From positions 1,200,001-1,264,000 of the forward strand of contig NC_092582.1 in assembly GCF_037975245.1 (NCBI RefSeq): a stretch of DNA of 64,000 bases, written 5' to 3'. The position numbers were made by a program, and so were the translations under genes. Every line of letters begins with the position of its first letter. Position 1 is the first letter of the stretch. The notes beneath the pieces are model-generated. The model had not been told where the DNA came from, did not search any database, and saw only the letters and a list, made by a program, of their open reading frames with translations. The stretch is from Apostichopus japonicus. Its lineage: Eukaryota; Echinodermata; Holothuroidea; Aspidochirotida; Stichopodidae. Positions 33,601 through 48,600 of the stretch are shown here, piece by piece.

Positions 33601-36600
33601 TAGCTCATTCTCTGAAAATCTACTTTCTAATTGATTTCACACCTGAGCTTGATATGATTTAAACTGAAATATATCTGAAAATCAATGTTGATATTACAAG
33701 CTCTCTGTGACGTTGTGCGTGAAATCAATTTGGCCCAAGTGGCTTAATGGAGTGTTTCTGTACATGTATGTACATGTGCAATGAGTGTCATCAGCACACA
33801 TACATGTGGCTGCATGACTGTATTGCAAATGTTGCTAAATTCACTGTCAATTTTCTGGCTTTCTTGTTTTGTTTTTCTTTTTGTTTGGAGGGTTGGGTTC
33901 ATTTAAGTTATAACCCAATGAAGTTCCTTGGTCAGCTTGTTTGACTTCCTTGCAGTCTAACTCATTGCAGTACTATGGTAGTACAGTTAATGCAGTCTTT
34001 GTGTGAGTAACAGGAAGTGGCTGAATGTCTCAGGTGGCTGATCAACAAAAGTAATATTGTTGTATGTGGCATGTAGCATCACCTTAAAAACTTAATCTTC
34101 AATTTAAACTAAGACAAGTGTAACTTACTCACTACTCTTGTGTTTTCATGACTCAGACTAAAACCAGGAAACTTGATTTCAGTCAGTACTGTATTCATGA
34201 TTGCCTTAAATTGATTAGAACATTTGTAGAGAATGATTGTATTTAGAGTACACTAGATGCTAAACTGGTTAGAGAGTTGAGTGTCAAATATTGTAAAATT
34301 AAGACAACAAATTAAGACCACTTAAAGGCATTGAAGACACAAAGAAATTGTCTAATGCCAGTAATCTGACCTAGTTTCGAATGAGGTGTAACATAAGTGT
34401 AGACACCACCATCGATCCCAGAAAATACACACACAGCTTGCTACCATGGGTTATTAGACACTAGTGCACAGTCAATACATACAGCTACGGTCAATACCCA
34501 CAGCAAAGTGTACATAGCAGCGATGGACATATCAGGTCTAGATAAAAGATAACAAGGCATCACGTTTCATTACTGTCTGCATTTTGTAGCGACACGAAAA
34601 AAACTTCACTTGCAAGCAACGGAAAGTTAACTTTTTCAAATGAGAATAAAATGAAATCTTGTTAGCTTTATGACAGGATTACAGAGAATAATTAGTGTTC
34701 CAAATTTGTGTAGCAGTTTTGTACAGTTCTGGAAGTTGGCTGTTGTAAATTACTAAATAACTTCCTGTGTTAAAAGTAGTGCTATATCTTTCCATTTGTG
34801 TAGCAATTTGAACAAATTTGCAAAGCAATTTGTGATCCATTACTGGATAATGTATTCCCTGGAATACATGTGTACATATTCTGACAGGACCCTTTTGAGA
34901 AACTGTGGACCATTAACATAGTTTATTCTATTTCTGCAATATCCATATTAAATTAGTTTTTTAACAGAATGATAACTTTGTTTCTTTTATTTAGGTTATT
35001 AGAAATGGATTCAAAGTCTTTGAAGAGTATTCAGGAGTACAGTCAATCATCATGGAAGGGGTCCAATGCCAGCTTACAGTCAGACAGCTCAAATACCAGT
35101 AACTTAAGTAATTACATCAGCAATAATGGAGACACACCAGAACCCATGAGTGTACAGGACCAGTGGTTAATATGGGGAAAGATTGTCAATGATTGGGAAG
35201 AGTATTCTAGGAGGAAAGCTAAGCAGCTCAAGGTAAGAATTCACAAGATTAGGAGGCCTGCCCTGCCTCTCTCTGTCATCTTCTTCTTCTCCTTCCTTCC
35301 TGTCTCTTTTTCTCTCTTTGTTTTATTGTCGTATCCATGATGGTTATTCTAATTAGGTTTGTTTTGCATATTCTTTATTCATGTTGTTGTAAGTACATCT
35401 TAGTCTTTTATCTGTTTTCTGTTTGATTTAGTCCATTATAGTACATTTTCATTTCTGTAATGAAAATGGTGATTTTCCTACAATCTGTTTATTTGGCAGC
35501 ATCTTGCATTTGATTGCTTTATACAGGTGATATGTTTATGACTGCAGTTTGAACTTCTGTAAGTCTACCACACAGCATTTTAGAATCAATGAGAGCATCT
35601 AAATAAAAGTGATTAAATGCAAAGACCATTGAGACAAAGTTTCTTCCAAGCAATGTTGTCACTGCATCATTTATCATGTATGCACTCCATCAATAATGAA
35701 CATGAAATGCCATAAGGATATTTTTAAATGACATTAATTAGTAAGTTGAACAGATTAATTAATCCACAAAGTGATGCATTGTAATGAGATTGGTGGTGTA
35801 AACAGAATCTTCAGATTAATAAATTTCTGCCTGTAGTGCTGTCAATATAGTATTTTCCTCCCACTGACACCCTACCTCCCCTCCCTTCCCCTCCCCTCCC
35901 CTCCCCTCCCACTCCCACCTACAGATGTACATCCAAGAAAGTTGAAATAGTATTCTATGTTCAATTTTATCATTTTTTCAAGTTCATTTTAATAACTTTT
36001 ATGGTTAAAGCCACAACAAAATTACAGTTTTAAAATATGTGAAAGTTTCTGAAGATGATATGGAAGGGTGCTTCCCTAGGCTTAAAACTTCATAATAAGT
36101 CGGAATAAAGCAACTTAGAGGAATATGATCAGAGTCACAGCAGTTTTTTTACCTTGCCGAAGACTAAGCTTGCACAGGAAACCTGTTTTAGTACCGAAAC
36201 CGGTTTTTGCCGACCAAATTTCAGTACTATATTTTAGTTTAAGAAAACCGAAAGAAAAACCTGAAAAAAAACAAAGCTTGAATTTGAAATACAGGAAAAA
36301 ACAAGGATAAAGCAGTCCATCCATCACTTGTTCACTTTAGTGTCTCCTATTTACCGTTCTTTTGCGATTTGAAAGTAAATTGCAAAAAGAAAGGTTTTCT
36401 GCTAGATGACATTGTCAGCTACAATTTGCACACACCATACACCAGTGCATGAGTCTGGATAGCTAGGCCTAACATTCAGGCTATGCAGCCCTAATATGCA
36501 TGCCTCAGTTAGGTGACCTTGTAGTATTGAACTAGAGCCTTGTGCAATTTGGTACCTTTAAACACCTTGTCAGCCACTATTGACAAGATGTGCATTTTAA

Positions 36601-39600
36601 ACCTCCTCTGAGGGTTTCTCCCTCTGAGCTTCAAGGGGTCAACTGGTTTACTCAAATGGACCCAGACTAGCTGAAGGGATCAACAGGTTATATCAATTGG
36701 TGGAAAACTTGGCCATTTTCTCAAAAATATTTCACAGATATAAACAATGTCATGTAATGCTGAACCACTAGTTATAGGCATTTGCTAGTTCAGAGTTGGT
36801 AAAATGTGTCTATATTTCACATTAGGAAGATTTTTCTTTCTGGATAAAGAAACATTATGGTTTAATATTCTATACTGTATGTAATACTCTATACTGCATC
36901 CTTATGAGAGAATGCCATGGTTGATGCCCTCAAGGGATTTCTACAAATCTTTTCTGGTTCTCACATAATTCCTGCACAAATTTAACTCACTTGCTCTTAC
37001 AGTGTTTTGAAATTTGAGCAAATTGTAGGCAAGGAATCACAAAGCTAACAGGCTTTCTGGTTATATCTGAGATGTGTAAGGTTGACACATATATATTCCT
37101 TTATGGTTCTGTTGGATTTTGCCATGTATGTACAGTACTGATTGAAATGAAAGTAAACATTGTTATGAAAAACATATCTCACAACTTATAGACAGCCTTG
37201 AATTCATGAACTTGCTTTACTCCAGTTTCGATTTAGTTGGCAAGTGTTTGTTACATAAACAGTGCATTCAATTGGTTCAACCTCACCACCAGCTGTATCA
37301 CCCAAAATTAAACACAGACTTTGACACACATGCTTTGAATTGTTTCTTGCAGCTCTGTGTTGTTCTGTTAGACATTGGTTCTGTAGATTCACCATGATGT
37401 ACCTGTACATTATAGTACAGTAGGTAAGACAGGTCTACATTAGCTAAGTCTGAACAGCAGAAGAATGGGAAGGCAGATCAAGGGAATGCTGATCTGAAAG
37501 TGGGTCAGAGGGGGCACTGTGCAAACAATCTGCAGTGGGTCAGATGGGGCACTGTGCTAACAATCTGAAAGTGGGTCAGAGGGGGAACCGTGCTAACAAT
37601 CTGAACGTGGGTCAGACGGGGCACTGTGCTAACAATCTGAAAGTGGGTCAGAGGGGGCACTGCAAATAATCTGAAGTGGGTTAGAGGGGGCACTGCAAAT
37701 AATCTTAAAGTGGGTCAGAGGGGGGCACTGTGCTAACATGTAGATGGGAAATTGCAATAGTGGGCAGCAATAGGAAAATATTGTCGTTGGTAAATGTCCA
37801 GACCAGTAGGTTTGAAGTAAATTTCTGCATATCATCTGCACCGCTAGTTTCAAACTTAAATCTTGAAAGCTATTTAATAAATTTACCAGACGACTCCCTC
37901 TGTGATAACTCTGCATTCTGTGTTATCAATTCATTCATTGTGTGTTGCACATTACATTTCACTAGTATTATCATTTTTGTGTTACAACTGCTGTATAGGG
38001 TCCAAAGTCTGTTACTATGCGACTACTGTGTATACTGTAAACTGAACCAATTGAGAAAGTGCCTGCTTCCTCTGTCAGTGGGAAAGATTAATTATCACAA
38101 GGCAATTCAATATATTTATAATTTCAAACTGGCATTGAACTAAAGTACAGTACTCCATCAATAGAGCTGTTGGTTGATATAATTATTTGTTCAATGATCT
38201 TGAAATTTTACCTCACCCTATCAATATGTCATCTGGCTTCATAATGAGAATGCATTGTGTTGCAGTAAAACTGTCTATTGAAGTCCTTGCAATCACCAAG
38301 TTATGCCTCACTAAGCAATCTAATCAAACAATTGAAACTCTCTTTCAAGTTTCCTTTCAAATTGTGGTTGTTTGTTCACTGAAATCATTCTGTCATTTCA
38401 TTTCAATTTCATTTCATTTTATTGATTTTATTGTTCAAAGACCTAATATTGAAGGTGACACTTCATATGTAGTTATATCATGTGAATGTAAATGGGTTTT
38501 TTTTTGTTCTATTGATATTACAGAACTTTTGTTAAGTTGTCATAAGATTGAGGTATTCATTTTAATAGCCTGGTTGGTTCTAGTTAACTCACATCTAAAT
38601 TTGAAGGTAAGTTGCATACTCCAATAAAATGTGCTATACACCTAGTATGTATAAAACTAGCAGTTTTGCACTATTTACTATGAAATTGATACTGTACATA
38701 CTTCAGGGCTATGCGAGCCTATATTTTTCCCATGGACCTGTGCAACACTGATTTAGTAGTGGAACTCAACCTAATTTATACAATGTATACACTTACCTGT
38801 GCAAAGCAAGTTAATTAACATGCATTATACATTTTTAATGGTCCCCTAACTTAACTTCTAGATATTTTATCAACACAAACAAACTATCATCATTACATCC
38901 TACTGTACTTTAGAATCTAGTACAATCCAAGCCAATCATCTACTTGAAGATGTTTTTGTCATCAGGCTTTTGGTGGTTGCAAAGTACTGAGAAAAAACCC
39001 TGAACATTTAAACCATCGCTCCTTAAATTAGTCTGCCTTAGATGTCCTTAGTTGTGGTCGATCTCAACCTGGGAACCTTCAGATAGTTCTTTGAATTTCC
39101 AGACAGCCAATCAGAGACATTTATAGTATGCTATCAAAGTTGAATAAAATCCAACCCTGGCCAATACAACTTGTGAAGATGTGTTTACCTTATTGGGTGA
39201 TTTAAAAGATCTATAGCCTAGACGATATATTTGGAGTATGTATGAACCGCCCTTTATATAGGGTATTTATGTAGATTACATTAATTCAGTAAACTAATTA
39301 CTTCCAGTCAATGCGGTGGCGAGTGGATTGGATTTGTCATTTGTCATTGATCAGCTGCATAGCATGTACTGTACCTTATAAAAGATCATCAGTACTATTG
39401 GACCCAAAGTTTGGCTCGCTCAAACTTCCTAGCAGTTTTCAAAATAGTTGCTCTAAGCCTCCAAATTGTTGCCAAACATTGATAATTATTCAAACTGGAG
39501 AGTAAAATGTCTAAGTGGGGATTGGCACTGCAGTAAAGTGATCATAGTTGAATTCTGAAAATGGATGGCGATTTTCTATCTGACTTTCAATCATATTTGG

Positions 39601-42600
39601 GGGCAATGTATTGCTGACCTCTAATTTCTGTGTTCCTGTTATTGCCTTTATCTTAAACCTAATTAGTAATGTATGTACAGCAGGGGTAGCTACCTTGGAC
39701 ACAAATTCCAAGACAAACAGAGAGCTGCAAAAAACCATTGTCAATTTTAACATTTGGCAGTTATCAAAAATACAAAACTATATTTGATCAATATTTGTCA
39801 ATGGGAATTTACACTTTGTGGCCAGCATATTGTAGTCTCAACACTCCCCCCATCTCCCTCCCCCTCCCATCTCCCCCATTCCATTTCCACAATCCATATT
39901 GGCCCTGATCAATAGGCTGATACCTATCAAGTTATTGTACACATGTGGCCTGAAGGTGTGGTGATCGAAGCTCTACTAAGTATCACACACACACACACTA
40001 AATTGGACAAAACTTTACCGCTGCAAGCAATGTTCCACCATCCTTATCATCATCTAATTAATGTATCAGATCAGTGCTATAATGCTCAGTCAGCAGAGTC
40101 GTATAGCCTTTAACCGGGTAATTCACCAGGATATTATTCTGCATCCTGTCAGTTACGTCTGAGTAAGCTGTGTTTCTTGGTGCGGTTGCCCTGAACTCTG
40201 CTTTCAGAGTTAGAGAGGATGTCTGAGGGCTACAATATCAATTAAATCAGGAGGATACTTCACTCAGATAAGGGTGTAGCAATCGCTTGTCTGTCACTCT
40301 TAACATAGAGAAACAGTCTCTTCTTCCAGCTGTAGATAGATTATAGAGGTCATAGGTCATATAACAGGCTGGAGGGTGTACCTTGTTAAACGATTGATTC
40401 CATTAGGGTCATGTTATTGTAGATGCGATCTGTGGTGTAATTGGAGATCACAGACTTGTACAGTAGGATTCTCACCAGATATTGATTAGATATTAGATAA
40501 GATCAACTTGATTAAACCCCCACGAAGGGTAATTGATTGCTCCCATAAAACAGTAACCAAAAACATATAAAATTACAAAGACATGTACAAACAATACCAA
40601 AACAATACAATGGACAAGGCAAGAGCCCTGAACAGTTCTATCAAAAGGTACTAAACAGGTAAGCTCTAGCATTTGAAATTTAAATTACAAAGTTTTATGC
40701 ATTGTGGAATAAATGAGGAGGAGTGTCGATTTGTACTGACCACTGACAACCGCATCCTACCACTTCAAGGGATGACCGCCTTGTTTAGAAGCACATAAAG
40801 TGGGTGGCCACCATCACACATAATCTTGTCTAGTTCAACCTCTAGAAGCTGTTGGTAGGATGATGCCAATTTTGACTGACTTTCACTGATCACACAACTT
40901 GCCTAAGTATGTAATAATGCCTTCAATATGGTGTTTATCTTCATTACTTGCATTCCCACCCCACGATACCAGATTATATAGCCTACCACACAAATAACAG
41001 ATTTATAAACATGACAAGATATTGTTATTAACATTGAATTTGTTCATCATACACAGCCCATAGGTCTACAGTACACACAGTAATGGTCCCTATAGAACAG
41101 TTATATATTTCATTGTTCTTACTTCTAAAGAACTACTGTATACACAAATGCACGTAGTAATTCTGAGAGAAATACTCACCTATTGATATATTAACCAGCT
41201 ACAGTATATACATACACATTATAGTCTGTGCTGTAGCATTGAACATGTAGTCTCTTTAGTATTATTGTACATGAAAATTGTTTAAACTGAAAGGAAAAGT
41301 GGTGTCTTGCGAGTGAAGTCTTCTCCAGTTAACTATGTACCTAAGTAATTTCTCATCTTACCAAACCTATCATACAATTGATGTTACTAACCTTGTAGCA
41401 CTCTGTCCCCTATATCCCAGTTCTGGGACACCACCCACTCCTTCCAAATCTACCATACAGAAGTACACCCATGTGACATTTTGTGCAATTGAGACAAACA
41501 AATGTACCCTGTAGTCATACGGTGAGATCATAAAACATAGGGTAGTGACGAACATTTGGAAGTGTTTCTGAGTTCCATGCATTGCAAATCCCTCTCTGCT
41601 GAATAACACAATGGAGGCTCAAGTGGTCAAAATGTTGCTGAGTAGGGACAACAGATACATGTAAACCAGAAAATAACAACTATAGTGATACTTAAGTTAG
41701 TCTTGCCAACCTGTGATCCCAAAGTCCTGTTAAAGTGACCCTTACAAGAGGACTACTGTAACAACCCCCCCAAAAAAAGCATTAATGCCTGTGCCATTAA
41801 AATTTATCTATTGTTTTTAGTACCTTAATTATTACCTCATGTGACTCTTAATAAACATGTATAGGAATCTGGCTGGACAAAAGGGAGTGGAAAAAAAGTG
41901 AGAGAAAGAATGACGTTTTCTCCAGTCCTGATAGCAATTTTGTTTCTTAAAATAAGACCTTAATTGTTACTATATTGTAATTAACAATAGTAGCAGTTAG
42001 CAGGTGACAATGCTGAATACTGACAGTAATTGACAGTGCATGTATTCTGAACATAAGCAACTCAAGTATCATATAATATTATATTATATGATGCTGATGT
42101 TGTCACAGCTAGTTTGTCTATCATCTAAGTGATATTTACTCTCGCCCTTCATCCAATACAAGAATCTTCCTGATTCTAGCAAGACAAACATTATAGGTTT
42201 GACGACACACCTATTTAATACTTTACTATTTGGGAACTAAAGATGGAAAGTGGTGAAGTGTGAAATGCACAAACTGTAGCAGTTGCCATGTTTGTGAAAG
42301 GTGCAAAGAGTTCTTTACAATATTGTCTAATCATGGGAGTCTCCTAGCTGTATGACTTGTGATCTGCTCAGTACATGTCGTTACACCTGGATGGGAGCAT
42401 ATTGTACACTAAATATTAAAATATATACATGTAACATGAGTTAACCATTTCCAAAGTGTTGTTACTGCATAGGTCACTACAGTACAATCACTAGTAGACT
42501 CCAAAATGAGATCAGTAATAAATATATCACTCAAATATTATGTATTGCTATATCTCTACAATAAATAATGTTAATTGCTTGCATAAATAATATTATGTAC

Positions 42601-45600
42601 TGCTATAGTCTCTGCAATGAATGATGTTAATTGTTTGCATAAATAATTCATTCCACTTTTAAGGTATACAATTAATTCCACCGATTACCATCATTTTGTT
42701 GTACTGTACCTGTGACCCTTCTTTGTTTTCTTCAGGAGTTGGTGTGTATGGGCATCCCACATTGATTACTGTGATTAGTTCCTGCTTACCATTTACTATT
42801 ATTTTGTCATTTTCATTAATACTGTACATGTATGTTCTTTGTTTTCTTCAGGAGTTGGTGCGTATGGGCATTCCACATCATTTCCGAGGTATCGTTTGGC
42901 AGTTACTGTGCAATGCTTATAATTCTCCCTTAAAGGCCAAGTATGCTGAGTACCTCAAGATGCATTCTACTTGTGAGAAAGTGATCAGGAGGGATATAGC
43001 CAGGACTTATCCTGAACACGAATTCTTTAAGGAGAAGGATGGACCCGGTCAAGAAACTCTATTTAATGTTATGAAGGTGAAACATTCTACTCAACCGTCA
43101 AATTAAAACAATAATTGAATACATGCAGCATCATTTCTATTGCCATAAATATGGCTTAAAGAACTACATGAGACTATTCAGATAGATTGTCACACCATGG
43201 TTACAACAGATAGTTAAGATCTTGAGAAGGTCTCATGGCCTGTTTGTTACAGTACCTACAATTACAGTTAGCCCAGAGGAGATAGTAGTACAACACTGTC
43301 TGTATCAGAGGTTTACCCAGCATAGCCAACTATGCATGAAGTATTGAGACTAAATTTGTTGTTGTCTTGACCTGGTGAGCACAAAAGCTACTGTAGTGGT
43401 ACCTTTTAAAAACAAAGAAAGCCATCAGAGTTTCTACAGAATAAGCGATAGACGATTGAATTTTCTTTTGTATCCACGTAAGAACATATTCAAATTCAGA
43501 CTGAAATGAAAGTAGAGAAACAACTTATGCAGATAAGACAACTTCTGTTATGTAGGTAAGGGAAGGGAAGAGGAAGAGGAGACAAGACAACCTCTCTTAA
43601 GTGGGTAAGGGGAGGAGAGATGGGGAGAGGGGAGGAGACAAGACAACTTCTCTTATGTGGGGAGGGGAGAGGGGGAATGGGGGAGAGGGGAGGAGACAAA
43701 ACAACTTCTCTTATGTGGGGAGAGGGGAAAGGGGAGAGGGAAGGAGACAAGACAACTTCTCTTATGGGGGAAGGGGAAGAGACAAGACAACCTCTCTTAA
43801 GTGGGTAAGGGGAGAGGGGGAATGGGGGAGAGGAGAGGAGACAAAACAACTTCTCTTATGTGGGGAGGGGAGGAGACAAGACAACTTCTGTTATGTGGGT
43901 AGGTTGGAGGTGAGGGAGACAAGACAACTTCGCTTATGTGGGAAGGGGAAGAGACAAGACAACGTCTCTTATGTGGGGAGGGGAAAGGGGGGAGGGGAGG
44001 AGACAAGACAACTTCTCTTATGGGGGTAGGTTGGAGGTGAGGGAGACAAGACAACTTCGCTTATGTGGGAAGGGGAAGAGACAAGACAATGTCTCTTATG
44101 TGGGGAGGGGAGAGGGGAAAGGGGGGAGGGGAGGAGACAAGACAACTTCTCATATGGGTGTAGATTGGAGGTGAGGGAGACAAGACAGCTTCTCTTATGG
44201 GGGTAGGTTGGAGGTGAGGGAGACAAGACAACTTCTCTTATGGGGGAAGGGGAAGAGACAAGACAACTTCTCTAATTTGGGGAGGGGAGGGGGGAAGGAG
44301 ACAAGACAACTTCTCTTATGTGGGTAGGTTTGAGGTGAGGGAGACAAGACAACTTCTCTTATGGGGGAAGGGGAAGAGACAAGACAACTTCTCTTATGTG
44401 GGGAGGGGAGGAGACAAGACAACTTCTCTTATGTGGGTAGGTTGGAGGTGAGGGAGACAAGACAACTTCTCTTATGGGGGAAGGGGAAGAGACAAGACAA
44501 CTTCTCTTATGTGGGGATGGGAGATGGGGAGGAGATATGACAACTTCTCTTATGTGGAAAGGGGGGTGAGACAACACACCTTCTCTTATGTGAGGCGGGT
44601 GGAGGTGAGGGAGACAAGACAACTTCTCTTATGTGGGGAGGGGAAGAGACAAGACAACTTCTCTATTGTGGGGAGGGGAGAGGGGAGGAGACAAGACAAT
44701 TTTTCTTATGTGGGGATGGGAGATGGGGAGGAGATAAGACAACTTCTCTTTTGTGGAAAGGGGGGGGGGAGAGGCAGTACAACTTCTCTTATGTGGTTAG
44801 GAGAGAGGAGGGGAGACAAGACAACTTCTCTTATGTGGGGAGAGGGGAGTCTGTCTTTAGGAGTGGCAGAAATGCACATTGAAGTTGGACAGAAATTCCC
44901 AAAAATTAAAAATCAGAAGGACTTATAAGAGATGACAATGGTAAGTCGTACTTTAATTAAAGCCATTGAAAGCTCAAATCATGTTCAAGTTTTTAAATTG
45001 CTCTCTCATTTTGTACACAGGCTTACTCACTTCATGATAAAGAGGTTGGATATTGTCAGGGTAGTGCCTTCATAGTCGGTCTTCTTCTCATGCAGGTAAG
45101 ATGGGTGTACTGCAAGTCTGACATTGGCAAGAACATATACCGTCATGATCATTTCAACATTTTAGAATGTTTGGTTTGGTCTAAATCTTAATTAGACAAA
45201 ACAGGTCAAAGAGGTAGATGAGGTAGGTAAGTTAATAAACACTGAATAATGAAAGTGAGTCAAATTAAGCAGAACAATTGATGGCCAGTTAGATGAAAGG
45301 AAGCAGGTGATGAAAGGGCTGTTATATGTGAACAGGCTTTAGGCTCATGATGTCATTCACTTAATACACTTAAACACTGTTGCATATGAGCAGACTGTCA
45401 ACACAATCTGGTATCAAGTATCCATTGCAGAATTCTGAATACTGATCAAATGAACACACTTGACCCAACACTCATGATAACAAACATGAACTTGTAAGAT
45501 ATTGAATGATACAGCATGATGACGATATATACTCACACAATAAAACAAGTTAAGTAATTCACAGTGATAAGAACGATAGAAATATGGAGGCAGTACCATC

Positions 45601-48600
45601 ACCTACTATTACAATTACTGTACGACACACTTAAGAATAAAAGAAAGTAATGAAATATGCTATAGAGTTGAAGTGCTGTCCTATACACAAATCACATCAT
45701 TACAGAAAATGGAATTAAACAGTACTAAGTCTAGATCTGCATTAACTGTGGACACATCTACCTGTCGACATTGAAGGTATACGAAGGAGTCAAGAGCTCT
45801 GTTGAGTCCCCAATACACAGAAACAATGGTCCAGCCATACTGCTTCATACATGCAAAATGCCTCAATGAATGCAAACACAGCAAAACAGTGTGGACAGCT
45901 AAACTATAAGTCAGTAACAGAACATGAATGATAACTAAGATATGGGATTAAAATGATGTACATAATATATGAATCACATATTAACATGTATTGTACATCA
46001 ATGTCGTAAACTAAGAGTAAAATCAACATTACGATCAAACAAAATGTCCCAATTGCAAATCATATTTGATGCAAGAAATTTAAAACTACTGATCAACTGA
46101 GAGGGATACTAGTAGAATTGGCAAATATATTAAACAAGATAATGTAGTTTAGATATAATGAGGAGATGTAACAACATGGCATCTGACTGAATCACATGAA
46201 GTCAACATGATAAACCAGGGTAACAGTGAAGAATAAGGCACAAAGTGGAACCAGAGAACTTAATGAAGAATTTGTCGTATCGCACCGAACGTCAACTTTT
46301 AAAACACAGGACAGTCTATCTGAAGGGGTCTAACATCAAGGTGATGTGGAAGGTTCAAAATAAGGAAAGTGTTCACTTTGTAAGGAGGACTGATACGGCA
46401 TAAAAGATAGATACTGGAGGGACTAGAATAATAAAATGAACTTTATGGTGAATCGAAGATGGCAGTAGACAGTAATGAAAGAAGGTCCAGAGACTGAAAG
46501 GTGGTATTGCCTCAACCACATGCAAAACAAAGAGGTTTGAGTTTGAGCTGTGCATGGAAAACTAAGACATTTCTCCAATGGCACTGGCAAGTCAGATCTA
46601 TAAGGATTAAAAGTTACACAGCCATTTCTCGCGCCTCTAGTGTTCTGTAGACAACCCACGATATAGGGGTTGGTGCAATTGCTGGTACAGTGGAAGCCAT
46701 GGTGAAATGAGTAGATGGACGAAGGAAATACGAAGAACGTGTCATGTAAAACATAATAATAGGGATTTTTCGCTCCTCCACCAAATTGTCTCAGGGGTAT
46801 GTGAACAAGAATTAAAGGCACAAACAAGTAGTTGAATTAGAAGTTATATTTGATCTTCTACTCGCTAGATATCTACGGAGCACAGTTTTGTTATATATGT
46901 GCCTGTTGACATAGGTGATGGCCAGCATCACGTATATTCTGTCTCTGTCATTTTGTTTTTTGACAATTTTCAAGTTAGCACTGTAGGAGGCACATCTTTG
47001 GTACTGATTTGCGGAATGAAAAATATAAATATATAATTTTTTTATTGTACAGATGCCAGAGGAAGAAGTGTTTTGTGTGCTTGTTAAACTTATGCAAGAC
47101 TACAGGCTAAGAGAACTCTTCAAACCCAGCATGGCTGAGCTTGGAGTCTGTATGTTTCAATTTGAATGCCTTGTACAGGTAAGCTTCTCACTTGATATGT
47201 TAATAAACTGTTTAATTGTTATGTGTATATAAAAGTATGTCCGTGCTTAGCGAGAAGGGAGCTGCAGGCTAGGGGCAAGGGTCAATTGGAGGGCTGGGAG
47301 CATAGTTGCCCCTGGGGCCAGGTCTTGGTGTTTAAGCCCCCTCCCCCGTGATTATGTCTCACTCTCTCATATATTGCACCGTCCAACATTCCTGTCAAAT
47401 CAAGATCCTCTATCACTGCTTTCCAGGCCTGGGTCATTGACTACATCCCACTGAATTTCAAGAGTCTAAAATTAATTCATGAAGGTCTCATACATAGCTG
47501 AAATTTTGTAAATGAAGCAGTATAACTTCTGATTGATGCATTCAGATGGAAGCATGTTCAGGGATTAACTGTATTATATTATTGAAGACAGGAAAGTATC
47601 ACCATAGCTTATTGCCCATACAAGCCATATTCATGTCAACTGAGGACACTGTTAACGTTTCAAACAATGCTCTCAATGCTTTGATATTGATGTTCTTTCA
47701 TTTTGAGATTTCTTAATGCTGCTTGGGCTCTGCAATACCCTTATAGAGACAGGATGTGAAACTCAAGAAGTATTGCTAGGTTCATTGGAAGTCAGAGATA
47801 TTGGTATAGAGCACAAGTGTGGCCCCACAGACATATTAAGAATGGTCTTGAGAAGGTTTCATCTCATAAAAATCTCACAAATCGTATACTTCCAGATATT
47901 TTTATGAGGGTCTGCTTGTGATGGAGTATTTTAACACAATGAGATGGATAATGTGCATAGGTACAACTTAATGATCTTTCATATCCCATATCATGTGATA
48001 TTCAAAGGTTTGGCAAGGGAGCAAGTACATCCTTTATAGAGTTTTTGTGCCCCCCCCCACCCCTGGGTCAGATGGTGCTTCAATACTGTATCTATGATAT
48101 TATCTCAGTGTGTTAATCCTAGCCTCTGTGATGATGCATCCCGTTATACCATTCACTGCTTTTATTTACACAGGAGCAACTCCCAGAATTGTTTCAGCAT
48201 TTTATGACTCAGAGCTTTCACACATCAATGTACGCTTCCTCATGGTTTCTCACATTGTTTGCCACCTGCTTGCCGCTTCCACTTGCCTGCCGGGTAATGG
48301 ACGTCTTCATTTCAGAGGTAAGGATACAACTACGGGAAGCCAGCATTTTGCAGCTGGTTTGCTATAGAAAACTATAACTTGGTGCTATCAAACTGTTAAA
48401 ATTTCACTCTAAATGTAGTAACAAACATTGATTAACAATAAGCCGAGCATTGATCAATTTGGTACCATTTGTAAGTGGTCAAACCAACATTTTGTCGCAA
48501 AAGTGAAAATTTGATTACTTTTCACATATTGTCAGTTTAACATTCGGCAGCCAAATGATAAATGTTCAAGTTTTTAATAATTTTCCGAAAATGTTGAATT

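Larger units (their letters stand above)
27674..34994 (+). other. EVI5 intron 1, transposon-rich
   Basis: A 7.3-kb intron holding two DNA transposons (27983-29644 and 30419-31763), a short minisatellite (32183-32377) and a poly-C run near 33185. No further exon was recognised. Confidence 0.75.
35233..42851 (+). other. EVI5 intron 2
   Basis: A 7.6-kb AT-rich intron. It holds a CCCCT-rich stretch near 35880-35910, the 36-bp minisatellite 37494-37738, a CA run near 39990, an AT palindrome near 42068-42090, and a ~60-bp duplication near 42530-42650. The partial exon duplication lies just before exon 3. No other gene was seen. Confidence 0.65.

Noticed and set aside
37730-38627. Two + strand frames of 137 and 146 codons
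   Set aside because: Inside EVI5 intron 2, no domain, AT-rich codon use, and the first begins at the edge of a minisatellite.
43496-44928. Many long frames on both strands encoding KTTSLMWGG or REVVLSP repeats
   Set aside because: Purine-rich minisatellite; frames open on both strands at once are compositional. The array lies between two supported EVI5 exons.
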